From Chitinimonas taiwanensis DSM 18899 (GTDB lineage: Bacteria; Pseudomonadota; Gammaproteobacteria; Burkholderiales; Chitinimonadaceae), in NCBI RefSeq assembly GCF_900119825.1, contig NZ_FPKR01000005.1, positions 1 through 64,000 of the forward strand: a stretch of DNA of 64,000 nt, written 5' to 3'. A program made the position numbers and the translations under genes. Each line of letters begins with the position of its first letter. The first letter of the stretch is position 1. Below the pieces are notes generated by a model. That model had not been told where the DNA came from. It did no database searches and saw only the letters and a program-made list of their open reading frames with translations. This document shows, piece by piece, positions 7,186 through 16,600 of this stretch.

Positions 7186-7920
7186 TCAATATTTGTAAAC
7201 CCAACGTGCGTGCGGGTGATATTTAAGTCGCTCTTCGTTGGTAAATGTCTTACTGACTTCGCGCAACCTTTTAGGCAGATCGACTTCTTCTGGTTTTTCA
7301 AAGCAGAGCGCGCGAAGGATGTCGTTGGAAAGGTGGGCGAAACTGATAAATCGAGAAGCAACAAAACCCAATACCGAAGAGGCAATTAATCCTACACCGA
7401 AATACACAGTGAAAATAAACCAAGCAGGAGGAACCGTACTAGACGCCCCCCAAGCAAACCACATCAAAACAAATAATGCAGCAGGTGAAATCACCCATGC
7501 CAAAAAACCGATCCAAAAAAAACAGAATCGTAGGTAAGCGCGAGTCCCTCTACCGCAATGAGGGTGCATCCAAATAGTCCGATCGCTTGGGCGAGTAACA
7601 GCCAAAACATCAAAATGCTTACCAGACCTAACCCCTAAAGCCTCAATAACATCGCCGTCAGAAAAATTCACCTCGCCGAATTGACCTCTTACAAATGTGT
7701 CCCCCAACCTGCAGACAAAAAAATCCACACGCTCTGCAGTATCGCCAGTGCTCAGTACAGCGCCAGTTGCAGCGCCAGCAAGCCCCCCCAGGGCAAGGCC
7801 TACAGCAGCACCTCCGCCGGCCGCTTTATCCGCCGCAGTGAAAACAAAGTCCTTATCTTCTTGCGCGACCTGAAGATCTCCGACCACGCCACGAATGATT
7901 TCGAATTTTGCTGATTTCAT
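7186..7920 (-). CDS. Putative T6SS effector-like membrane protein with glycine zipper
   Basis: This 244-residue protein starts with a soluble stretch and then a glycine-zipper/alanine segment (about 34-57, GG-x-A-A-x-G-L-A-L-G-G pattern). A domain with Val/Asp/Phe-rich strands follows, then H-P-H-C-G-R-G, two membrane helices (about 130-155 and 165-190) and a C-terminal F-x-N-E-E-R segment. Similar proteins are annotated in T6SS loci as putative effectors; that label is from memory and no enzymatic motif is visible. The glycine zipper suggests membrane insertion. Its tandem paralogue at 6362-7089 is frameshifted. A vgrG fragment lies just upstream, as expected for an effector cassette once attached to a VgrG. 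Confidence 0.55.
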   Translation of the reverse strand: MKSAKFEIIRGVVGDLQVAQEDKDFVFTAADKAAGGGAAVGLALGGLAGAATGAVLSTGDTAERVDFFVCRLGDTFVRGQFGEVNFSDGDVIEALGVRSGKHFDVLAVTRPSDRTIWMHPHCGRGTRAYLRFCFFWIGFLAWVISPAALFVLMWFAWGASSTVPPAWFIFTVYFGVGLIASSVLGFVASRFISFAHLSNDILRALCFEKPEEVDLPKRLREVSKTFTNEERLKYHPHARWVYKY

Positions 7921-7966
7921 GATCAGAGCACTTCCATTAATGCGGACTCAAAAGACTTCATTTGCA

Positions 7967-8177
7967 CCCCACTTCGGTGGCATCGGCTCGATGAAAGCGG
8001 ATCGGCGATTCGGGGTTGTCGATACAGGCGGCATCCAGGCCCAGGCGGTCGGTGATCGCCAGGGTGTGGCTGAGTACAGCGGGAATTATCTGATGCTCAG
8101 GTACGTCTATCACGAACTACCCATGCTGGCCCTGCCGGTATTGCCCTAGCGTTCAAACCAGCACACCAATGCTTTCG
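7967..8177 (-). pseudogene. Decayed vgrG fragment
   Basis: About 160 bases match the vgrG gene at 15777-15938 closely. The match begins with the same CCACTTCGGTGGCATCGG stretch and ends at the same AACCAGCACACCA stretch, but is interrupted by roughly 50 unrelated bases around 8074-8125 and has lost the frame. It corresponds to the VgrG part around the E-N-E-G-L-V-C-W-F segment. It is not expressed as a protein. It is best read as the scar of an older vgrG-effector cassette displaced by recombination. Confidence 0.85.
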
Positions 8178-8196
8178 TTATTACCTTCTGAATGCC

Positions 8197-9270
8197 TCAG
8201 AATGCAATCAGCCTAACAAGCCAAATCCAAAAGAGCATGCCAAAACCTAAGCAGACAGCCATCCACAGTGCGATGTAGCGCGCAGCCTTAGTACGTATTG
8301 CCAAATCACCGGGCTGGGCTGGGCGAACATGGTAGGTGTTGGGCTCACTTGGCTCAGCAGGCAGCCACTCCCAGGGCAGTTGGACGCGACGGCGGGTAAG
8401 CATCCGGAATACATTAACTAAAAAGCCTGGAGCACCAAGCACCATGAATAGGCTTACCCAATAGTTAAATTTTGGTCTGCCATTACGATAACGCAGATCT
8501 GCCATTAGACCTTGTCGTACATGAAACTCCCAATAGGGCCCTTCATCAAGCATTTTTGCCTCGAAGCCACCGGATGGAGATAGCTCCACTTCAGGCAAAC
8601 TCTCCGGTTTGTCTTCCATATAACAGCGAATAAACTCCCACATTGCATGGCAATTTGCCCAACCGTAATATCCCATACTCACGAGCAGGCCGTATCCTTT
8701 TTTCTGCTTACCTCCTTTTTCTATCTTATCATCTCGCTCTACCAAAGCCAGGCTATAGTGCCTTTGCGCTCCAGCAGAAAGGTTTAGACTGTGAAAAAGT
8801 ACGGGTTTAATTTTCCTCCATTCTAATGCAATAGGTTTCCCTTTGTGCGAACCCATAACCAAGCCCAATCTTCGATTGAATATAACTGGACTAGGGCTTG
8901 GCAAAAAAATGGCTAGATAGATCATGTAAAGACTAAATGCAAGCCACCCAACCACACAAAGAGCAATGAAAAAGCTTATTGATAACAAAACCCAGTCCGT
9001 ACCTACTTCATTGCCAGAAAAAATCTTCTCTAGCAAGGCAATCGTCATGTAAGGCAAAAAAATAATGGCAACAAACTGGAAGGCGAGCCCCATCCCTACT
9101 ACAAATGAACCCTGAGGCTGCCCATCAAGAATCAATGCCTCGCCATCCATCCTTGTAATCACAGCTCCGCCTGCATGTGGAGCCTCCCGCACAGGCAACC
9201 CCACTTCCTCGCACAGACCAGTTAGTTTTAATGGCGACGGGCGTTTCCCCTTATTTACATCGATAATCAC
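8197..9270 (-). CDS. DUF6708-type membrane protein (array copy 3)
   Basis: This 357-residue protein has two helices at about 52-130, a soluble centre with W-E-F-I-R-C-Y-M followed by an acidic Pro-containing stretch, a helix near 270-290 and a final pair of helices. It is more divergent from copies 1 and 2 than they are from each other and has lower GC in its coding sequence. That fits an independently acquired paralogue. The gene lies between copy 4 and the vgrG remnant, on the same strand. It is a candidate immunity protein by position next to the VasX-like toxin. Confidence 0.55.
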   Translation of the reverse strand: MIIDVNKGKRPSPLKLTGLCEEVGLPVREAPHAGGAVITRMDGEALILDGQPQGSFVVGMGLAFQFVAIIFLPYMTIALLEKIFSGNEVGTDWVLLSISFFIALCVVGWLAFSLYMIYLAIFLPSPSPVIFNRRLGLVMGSHKGKPIALEWRKIKPVLFHSLNLSAGAQRHYSLALVERDDKIEKGGKQKKGYGLLVSMGYYGWANCHAMWEFIRCYMEDKPESLPEVELSPSGGFEAKMLDEGPYWEFHVRQGLMADLRYRNGRPKFNYWVSLFMVLGAPGFLVNVFRMLTRRRVQLPWEWLPAEPSEPNTYHVRPAQPGDLAIRTKAARYIALWMAVCLGFGMLFWIWLVRLIAF

Positions 9271-9335
9271 GCCTTACTCTCCAGCACAAATTCAGGCCAC
9301 GCCTTCTTATCAGGCTGGTAAGTTACTTAAGGCAT

Positions 9336-10289
9336 CTAGAGCGTTGCTTCCCGGACGTATGGATCGTCAGGATCAATCCTGCAGGCAGCTTCTACCTCGG
9401 CTGGCCATACCGGTATTTTGCTGGTGCGCATGGCAAACCAACGACCTATTGCAGTTATCAGGATAATTGGAGAGCCGATGAGCATCATTACATATGACCC
9501 ACCTGACTCAGCTGATACCCGTTCCAAACCCTCAAAAAAGGTTTCCTTGCGTAAATGTACTGGCCGCTGATAGTCCACCAGATTTACCAAGTCCTTAGGG
9601 CCTTCCTCCATATAGCGGCGGATAAACTCCCAGTGACGCAGCAAATGATTTCTTTCAGATATATCACCATCTACATCTTCAGGTCCGTTGTACCCGTAGT
9701 TCTGCAGATCACTGAGTGCAAAGGTCTCTTTTACAGTCACACCATCTGAATCTAATACATGGCCACATATTTCCCAGAATTTATTCATTTGAGCAGGCCG
9801 AAGTGTAAAAAACACCTCGGACCATGGAATGGCCAGAACAGTAGCATTTTTTCTGAATACATAGACAATACCATTTTTTTTATTAAATCTTATTGGATAA
9901 TGTGTGTACGAAAATGATTCTTTCCGTAACATCCAAATGCTCACACAAGCAATCGGCAGGAAAAGAAGTAAAACAAAAAGCATTAAAATAAAGCTTGAAT
10001 TACAGTCCTTAACCTTACCCATACTGCAATCGGAAACCGTAATTCCTATACCACTAAAGATTACCCAGACAATTACCAAGAAAAATGCCAACATCACAAA
10101 GGAAATAAATCCTTTCCAGCCATAATACTTGTCAAGCGACTCAAGAAATGTCGAATTAATTCTATTTATAGCACGCTGATGAATTGGGCTGGCCTTCAAT
10201 CGCACATTATGATGCAGTTGATATTTTCTCTCATCATCTGTCAGCGGGCGATCAACAGGATATTTATTTAATAATCCAACATACTCCAT
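9336..10289 (-). CDS. DUF6708-type membrane protein (array copy 4, adjacent to the VasX-like toxin)
   Basis: The start is set at the ATG at 10289, one base after the toxin gene's stop, with AGGTGG upstream. The longer frame to 10415 would overlap the toxin. The 317-residue product has helices at about 57-80 and 95-120, the shared W-E-F-I-R-R-Y-M-x-E-x-x-P motif and a C-terminal hydrophobic segment. Base composition is markedly AT-richer than the T6SS core genes, as in the toxin's own 3' part. Being directly downstream of the pore-former-like toxin and probably co-translated with it, it is the best candidate for the cognate immunity protein (inference). Confidence 0.6.
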   Translation of the reverse strand: MEYVGLLNKYPVDRPLTDDERKYQLHHNVRLKASPIHQRAINRINSTFLESLDKYYGWKGFISFVMLAFFLVIVWVIFSGIGITVSDCSMGKVKDCNSSFILMLFVLLLFLPIACVSIWMLRKESFSYTHYPIRFNKKNGIVYVFRKNATVLAIPWSEVFFTLRPAQMNKFWEICGHVLDSDGVTVKETFALSDLQNYGYNGPEDVDGDISERNHLLRHWEFIRRYMEEGPKDLVNLVDYQRPVHLRKETFFEGLERVSAESGGSYVMMLIGSPIILITAIGRWFAMRTSKIPVWPAEVEAACRIDPDDPYVREATL

Positions 10290-10290
10290 A

Positions 10291-12816
10291 TTAAGCCACC
10301 ACCTCTTCCAACTTAGCCATTTCAATATCCACGCTGGAGAATCGCTCATTCTCCAGCCTCCCGAAGTAACTTCTCTCCAGCCAATCCTGCAATGGATTAT
10401 CTTTAAAGAACTCAATCAAAATGGAAAGCAAAATTGCACAGATCACCAAAACCAAACCAATAACTGTAGCTGCAGCGCCTGCCCAGAGCATAACCATTGC
10501 GCCACCAAAACCGAAGGCTGCAGCAAGAAAGTATGCGCCAGCCATACCGTGATTACCCTCTTTCCACTCTGAAATGCCAGTATTGACATCCCAAATTGCC
10601 ATGATTCCTGCACCCACGACCCCGACAAATTTACCTAACCGAGGTAGCCACTCTGCCGCCCACTTTGCCAAGCCCTTGCCATATTTCAAACTAACCTCAG
10701 GCACCTTTTGTAGTGCATTGCCCAGCTGCTCCGCCACCGTACCACCAAATGCCAACCAGCCAGCTGCATAACGGAAGCCTGCTTCGAACTCACCTTTCTT
10801 GGACTTTTTAGCTTTATCAAGATCCTCGCTCAATTTACCAAGAGCTACCCATTGAGCAACAGCACCCAACGCACCAAATGCAAACGGGGATGCAGTTTTG
10901 GACCTTGTAATACCTTTTGCCAAACTGGTCCTCCAACGCCCCAACTCCAATTTCTCCATATCAGCAACTGGCACCAAAGCTTTCGCCAAAGCCTGCGCCA
11001 TAGCCTTCTGATTCGCGTTCGCGGGCACACCCTTTAATGTGTCAAGATCAATCAGGACCATGAAGCGTTTATTGCTTGAGCCATTTAACTTAGCCCCGCG
11101 AATTTCCATCAACTGTAACTCACGGGCAATGGCTGCCTTCATGCCATGAGGGGGGATAGTCTCTCCTCTCGCAACCAACAGCTGCTTCAGAACCTCTGCT
11201 TGAAAGTCTCTTAACTTTCCGGTTACCGTGATTGGAACGATTGGCGACTTTGCAATGACACCGGCTGCTACAAGGGCTCTGGTTAATTTACCACTCTCGG
11301 CAGCAGAATTAAGTTTTTTCGCAAAGGGACCAAGAAGCTGGGTAATCAACTTACCCAAAATATCGGGCTTCCCTGCCAGAACATGATCCATAGCTTTACC
11401 TACATTGCCGATCATCCCATCCCATGGCAGACCACGCGGATCAACGCTTACCTGCGTTCCTTTGGTAACAATTTCTGCAGCGTTATCAAGATTCAATAGC
11501 AAAGCCCGTAGAATCAAGTTGGACTTGTCGTTTAAATCACCATCTAGCCATTCGGAATACAGGTCAAAACAAGCTTTCTTATCTTGCGTTGCACCCAAAC
11601 ATAGCGATAAACACTCCGTGTAAACCACGCCGGAATTTGCGTCTTTTGCATCAAAATTTCCTTGGAAGCTCGCCGCTAGACGCTTGCTCTTCATCCACTC
11701 TGCGTGTGCAACGGCTAAAGGAGCAATTTTCTGATCATCAAATGCGCGCAATTCCGCATCAAACTTCTTCTGGAAATTTGCGCGAGCATCTTCATCGTAC
11801 TTTTCTTTATATTTATTCCAAGCGCTTATTCTCGCTCTATCTAGCTGCGCTGCAGAGACATCATCAGCCTGCTCATACAGTTTCTTGCCACTCTCGGTCC
11901 ATAGGATAGTGCCGTAGCTATCGCCGAGTAGTTGAGCTTGAATCTGCTCTGCTGCCTTGAGCTCTTCCAACTCTCCCTGCTTCTCGATATTCTGGCGCAA
12001 GCTTGCAATCGCATTACTTACCGCTAGCGGCCGCTTGTGTTTTGGGTCATTCGAAAACTGATTCAGGCGATAACTCATTAGACCTGAGAGTTCCATAGCA
12101 ATGCCAGCCGGATCATTAAGTGCCAATACCACACCTTTTCCTGGACTTAATGCATTGGCGGTATTGATCAACAATGGCGCTTTGGGCTTTCTACTAACAA
12201 AAGGAACAGGAGAATAGGCAAACGCTTGCGCTAAAGCCAAGCCATTATACTCACAGACTGTTTGCGCAACCTTGCCAATATTGGTTGCATGCTTGGCTTC
12301 TTTGGTATTTAGCCACGCAGCCACATCGAAAACACGCATATGCTTTTTACGATATTCGGGCTTTGCATGCATTTCAAGTACAGCTGGCGTCCACTCAACG
12401 TCGGAGAATCCCATCCACACTTTAGTAGCCTGCTTAGGGCTGCTGATTGTGATGCAACTAGCGACCTCTCTATGGCCTTGTGCATCACAGGGTTCACGCC
12501 CCTTCTCTACAGCAGGAATGGGTAGGCGTAAATCAAAAGGTAGGAAATAACCTCCCGCTGTCACAAAATAAGCATCCCATCGCTTGCGGGCCTCATCAAA
12601 CACATAGAGATAACCGCTACGAAGTAGGCGAGTAGAGTAATGAGCCTGCCCGTGCAAAGGGATGTCTTTGCCGTCCGCATCCTTCACCTCAAGCAATCCA
12701 CTTAGCTTCGGCGCTTTAGCCTCATCAGGTGCAATAGCATAGCGAACAGGCAGAATTGGCAAGCCTTCCTTGGCGCAAAAGTCGCAGGTCTTCTCACAGA
12801 TCTTTTCATTACTCAT
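10291..12816 (-). CDS. VasX / BTH_I2691-type T6SS effector (membrane-active toxin)
   Basis: The start at 12816 gives an ATGA overlap with the DUF4123 gene, so the two are coupled; an upstream GTG/ATG extension is unlikely. The 841-residue protein begins with C-x2-C and the block G-L-P-I-L-P-V-R-Y-A. Later comes R-L-L-R-S-G-Y-L-Y-V-F-D-E and W-D-A-Y-F-V-T, the signature of the VasX N-terminal region. A long helical middle follows. The last ~200 residues hold three or four hydrophobic segments rich in Gly and Ala, suggesting a pore-forming end. VasX of V. cholerae permeabilises target inner membranes (established). Gene order VgrG-DUF4123-toxin-DUF6708 supports delivery on the neighbouring VgrG and immunity by the following genes. 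Confidence 0.8.
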   Translation of the reverse strand: MSNEKICEKTCDFCAKEGLPILPVRYAIAPDEAKAPKLSGLLEVKDADGKDIPLHGQAHYSTRLLRSGYLYVFDEARKRWDAYFVTAGGYFLPFDLRLPIPAVEKGREPCDAQGHREVASCITISSPKQATKVWMGFSDVEWTPAVLEMHAKPEYRKKHMRVFDVAAWLNTKEAKHATNIGKVAQTVCEYNGLALAQAFAYSPVPFVSRKPKAPLLINTANALSPGKGVVLALNDPAGIAMELSGLMSYRLNQFSNDPKHKRPLAVSNAIASLRQNIEKQGELEELKAAEQIQAQLLGDSYGTILWTESGKKLYEQADDVSAAQLDRARISAWNKYKEKYDEDARANFQKKFDAELRAFDDQKIAPLAVAHAEWMKSKRLAASFQGNFDAKDANSGVVYTECLSLCLGATQDKKACFDLYSEWLDGDLNDKSNLILRALLLNLDNAAEIVTKGTQVSVDPRGLPWDGMIGNVGKAMDHVLAGKPDILGKLITQLLGPFAKKLNSAAESGKLTRALVAAGVIAKSPIVPITVTGKLRDFQAEVLKQLLVARGETIPPHGMKAAIARELQLMEIRGAKLNGSSNKRFMVLIDLDTLKGVPANANQKAMAQALAKALVPVADMEKLELGRWRTSLAKGITRSKTASPFAFGALGAVAQWVALGKLSEDLDKAKKSKKGEFEAGFRYAAGWLAFGGTVAEQLGNALQKVPEVSLKYGKGLAKWAAEWLPRLGKFVGVVGAGIMAIWDVNTGISEWKEGNHGMAGAYFLAAAFGFGGAMVMLWAGAAATVIGLVLVICAILLSILIEFFKDNPLQDWLERSYFGRLENERFSSVDIEMAKLEEVVA

Positions 12817-13676
12817 TTCATCACCTTCCCGTTGCTTTGGCGCAAACCACTCTTTATCTCTTGCCACGCCTCATCGTCAAGCATTCCAGATGCATCCCGA
12901 TACGTAGACTTATCCAACGAACTTATTATTTCCTTTATTTTTGGATGCCGATGGAAATCCGAATGAACCGTCATTCCATGCAACGCAAATTCAATTAAGC
13001 TCGCCTCGTCAGAAATTCCATATTGAGCAGCGCGCTCTAGCAGAAACTCAGCCTTCTCACTACTACGCAGAAAATCATCAAGCTGCCCTCCCCTGAACTG
13101 AGTAGAGGTTATAGCTAACACAGTGTTCACTTGACCAATTAGAGCAATTTTCTTTAGCTGCCCAGTACTAAAGCTCCAACTCGCCAAATCCTCACTAGAA
13201 GGCTTCTTCTCATTTAGCCAGTGTCCATTCATACAAACAGTCCAACTAGCAATTGAGCCAAAGATTGCTTTTTTTTGCCCGCTATCCAATAGGCGAAGCA
13301 ATTGGATCCATACGCGAGGGTCGTAGAATCTCAGTAAGTACTTACCATATCCATCATGAAGCAATAGGCGAGTAGCAAGCTGATTTTCCATCGCTTTAGT
13401 CTCAACTTCTGCTTCAAAAAACGTACAAATAGGAGGGGTTTCATCTAAAAGACATCGCTCATCCAGCATATTCAGAAGCTGCAGCTTCTCATGCGGAGAA
13501 AGCGACTTAAGATCTACTAAACGCGGGAGCAGATGGGACTCTCGCTCTAGGCCAGACAGGGTGATGGGCTTACCGCGCAGGAAACTGGGGTAGCTTTCAT
13601 CAATGCACAAGCTATCAACCAGAGCAAATGCGTGTTTTTCTATCAGACATGGATCCATTTGCATATTTGCAATCAT
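12813..13676 (-). CDS. DUF4123 T6SS effector chaperone (Tap/TEC-like)
   Basis: This 287-residue protein has the DUF4123 hallmark around residues 109-140: L-R-F-Y-D-P-R-V, then L-L-x-L-x-x-S-G-Q and F-G-S-I. Such chaperones load a specific effector onto VgrG (established for the family). It overlaps vgrG by four bases (ATGA, 13673-13676) upstream and the toxin by four bases downstream. VgrG, adaptor and toxin therefore form one tightly coupled unit. Its GC content is clearly lower than that of vgrG, so adaptor and toxin probably came in as a cassette behind a resident vgrG. Confidence 0.8.
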   Translation of the reverse strand: MIANMQMDPCLIEKHAFALVDSLCIDESYPSFLRGKPITLSGLERESHLLPRLVDLKSLSPHEKLQLLNMLDERCLLDETPPICTFFEAEVETKAMENQLATRLLLHDGYGKYLLRFYDPRVWIQLLRLLDSGQKKAIFGSIASWTVCMNGHWLNEKKPSSEDLASWSFSTGQLKKIALIGQVNTVLAITSTQFRGGQLDDFLRSSEKAEFLLERAAQYGISDEASLIEFALHGMTVHSDFHRHPKIKEIISSLDKSTYRDASGMLDDEAWQEIKSGLRQSNGKVMK

Positions 13677-16600
13677 CCATCAACAGGGACCAAAGCTGCC
13701 CCCTTACTGGCCGCCTTTAGCGACTGCATCTCACAAATTTTCAGCTGACTGGCAGGCATTGGATCCGCACTATGGCTCGCACTCCCCGCCCCATCCCACA
13801 CCTTCTTGCTGGCCTTGAACTTCACCCCATTCGGGGCGAACAGCGTGATGTTGCCGCCCTTCAGTTCCAGGCCCGCGCCTTGGGCGCTGAGCTTCAGGGT
13901 GGTGGGGCTGGCGATCAGGGCGTCGGCGTTGCTGCTTACGTTCACCGCCTTCAGGGCATTCAGGTTGGCCTTGTCCTTCTGAGCCTGCAGGATGGCCTGG
14001 CCACTGGCGGCCAATAGACGCAGGCCGCGGGTTTGCTCGGGTTGCTTGGCGTCGGGCTTGGCGCCGCCGGCGAACACGCGCAGGCCGGCCGGGGCGCTCA
14101 GGCCCAGGGTGGCTTGGGCGCCCAGTTGCAGGTCGCGGCCGACCAGGGCCAGGTGTTCGCTGGCGCTGATGCTGATCTGGCTGGGGGTGAGCCAGCCCAG
14201 GCCTTGCGGGGCGCTTTGGATCAGCTCGGGGCGTAGCCAGGCGGGGGCGCCTTGCTGGTTGCCGGCCAGGCTGTCCTGCAGGGCTTGCAGATTCAGCTGC
14301 ACCGGCTGCTTGCCGGCGGGTTTCTCTTCCGGCAGCTGGGCGCCGTGTTTGTCGGCGCGTTCCAGAATCGCCTGCACGCGTTCGCGTTGCTGCTCCAGCG
14401 TCTGTTCGGCTTCCTGGCTGTCGATCTGGTTGCCGCTGGCATTCGCACGCAGCTGGGCGCTCAGCAGCAGGCCTTGGCCAGCGCGGATGGCGGCGTGGCC
14501 GCGCGTATCCAAGCTAATGCCGTGGCTGCGTGCTTCGCGCCGTGCATTGTCCTGGTAGTGGCGCGTATGGCCGAGCTGCAGCCAGCTGTGCGCCTGGGTG
14601 GTGCCCAGCTCGGCGCGCGGGCTGCTCGGGTGGTCGTCGAATACCAGCTGGTTGTAGCCGCCGCCCTGCTTGTCGCTCTGGCCGGTCTGGCTGTGGCTAA
14701 TGGCCTGGGTCTTGATGCCGCTCAGGGCGTCCGGGTGGGCGTGTTCGCCTGCTTCGCCGGCAAACCAGGCCGGCGCATTGCCGGTGATGCGGCCATCGTT
14801 ACCCTGTTGCTGATTGTGCTGGGCGTCTGCATTGCCGCTGCCGTTATAGGCGGCGCCCAGTACCACAGGGCGGTCAATGTCGCCGTCCAGAAAGCCGACC
14901 AGCACTTCCTGGCCAATGCGCGGGATAAAGCTGCTGCCCCAGTTGGGGCCAGCCGCAGTGGCGCCCACCCGTACCCAGGCCCAGGCGCGCTCATTGGCGG
15001 GGGCGTTATCTTCGCCCGTGCTGTGCGCCTGGCGGTTGTGCGCACTGGCGCCGCGCTGCCAGTGGAACTGCACTTTCACGCGATGGTTGCGGTCGGTGTC
15101 GATAGGCTGGCCGCTTTGGCCTACCACGGTGGCGGTTTGCACGCCTTGCACGGTGGGTTTGGCGTGGTAGCTGGCCACCAAGGGGGCGAACGGGGTGTCG
15201 ATGGCCTCACCCAAGCCCACGGCAGCGCGCGCATACAGGCAGATGGCGCGGTTGCGGTATTGCTCGGGGAAGTCGTCCGCGCTGTCATCAGCTTCGCTGT
15301 TGGCATCCGGGCCAAAGGCGCGGTTCAGGCTGGCGCGGAAGTCGGCGGCCAGATTATTACGGCCCTGGTGGTGCACCGACAGCACGCGGAAGCGCGCTTC
15401 GCCCGGGTGGCGGTGATGCTGATTAAGCGTGAACACCTGGCCTGGCGCCAGGCTGCGCACCGTGCCTTCGGCATCGATATGGCGGGCCTGGGCCTGGTAG
15501 GCGGCCAGCAGATTGTAAGCACGCCGTTCACCATCCTGCGTGCCGGCCCAGCCATAGTGGCTGATATGGTCGGCCAGGGTCAGTGCCGGCCCCTGCCCTG
15601 CGCCCTCGCCTTGCGCTTCCACTGCCTGGGTGCTCAGCGTGCGGTCGTCATAGCTGAGCAGGCGGATCTGGCTCGGCGTCTGGCCGCGCTGTTCCTGCCA
15701 GCGCTGGAAGCTGTCCCGGCTGCCACCCAGGCCGAGTGCGCCGGCCACGGCGCTGGCAATCTCACCCAGGCCGCCGCCCACTTCGGTGGCATCGGCACGG
15801 TGGAAGCGGATTGGCGATTCGGGGTTGTCGGTACAGGCGGCATCCAGACCCAGGCGGTCGGTGATCACCAGGGTGTGGCTGCCCAGGCTGGCGCTGCCGG
15901 TGTCGCCCTGGTGTTCAAACCAGCACACCAGGCCTTCGTTTTCGATCAGGCGGCGGACGAAATGCCAGTCGGTTTCGCGGTACTGGGCCAGCAGGCTGCG
16001 CTTCGGGTATTTATCGGCCAAGGCCAGCTTGAAGGCCGGCGCCAGGCTGCCCTGTCCTTGGTAGTCGGTGAAGATGGTTTCCAGGATCTCGGCCACCGTC
16101 ATGTCCTGGAATACCCAGCTATCGCGGCGCTGGCGCAGGAAACTCAGCCAGGGTTCGATCACCAGCTTGTAGCGCGCCAGGCCGCCATTGCTGCCCAGTG
16201 CTTCCACGGCGCTGATATGGCCGTGAATCGGGCGCAGTGCGCTACGGCTGGCGCCGGTCTGGGTTTCCAGCAGCACGGCGCTGCCCAGCAGGCTGGAGAG
16301 CTGCAAGCCGCTTTGTGCGCCCAGCACCGTCACTTCGAAGCGATAGCCGCACAGCAGGCTGGCGTCACCGCCCTGCCCGTCTGCCTGCTTGCCCTGCAAA
16401 GCCGGCGACAGCGGCGTATGGCCAAGCTGCAGCTGCGGCAAAGCGGCTTGATCGGCCACCGGGGCCTGGCTAACAAACTGGGCACGTTTGGGCAGTGGCA
16501 AGTCCGTTTGCGGCAGCGGCGCGCCTATCATCTGCTCGACGCCATCCACGCGCTCGACCAGCAGTGCATCCGCCCCCAGGCTGGTGTGCAGACGGAACAG

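Noticed and set aside
7895-8149. 84-codon plus-strand frame
   Set aside because: It lies over the vgrG remnant, whose homologous strand is the minus strand; not an independent gene.
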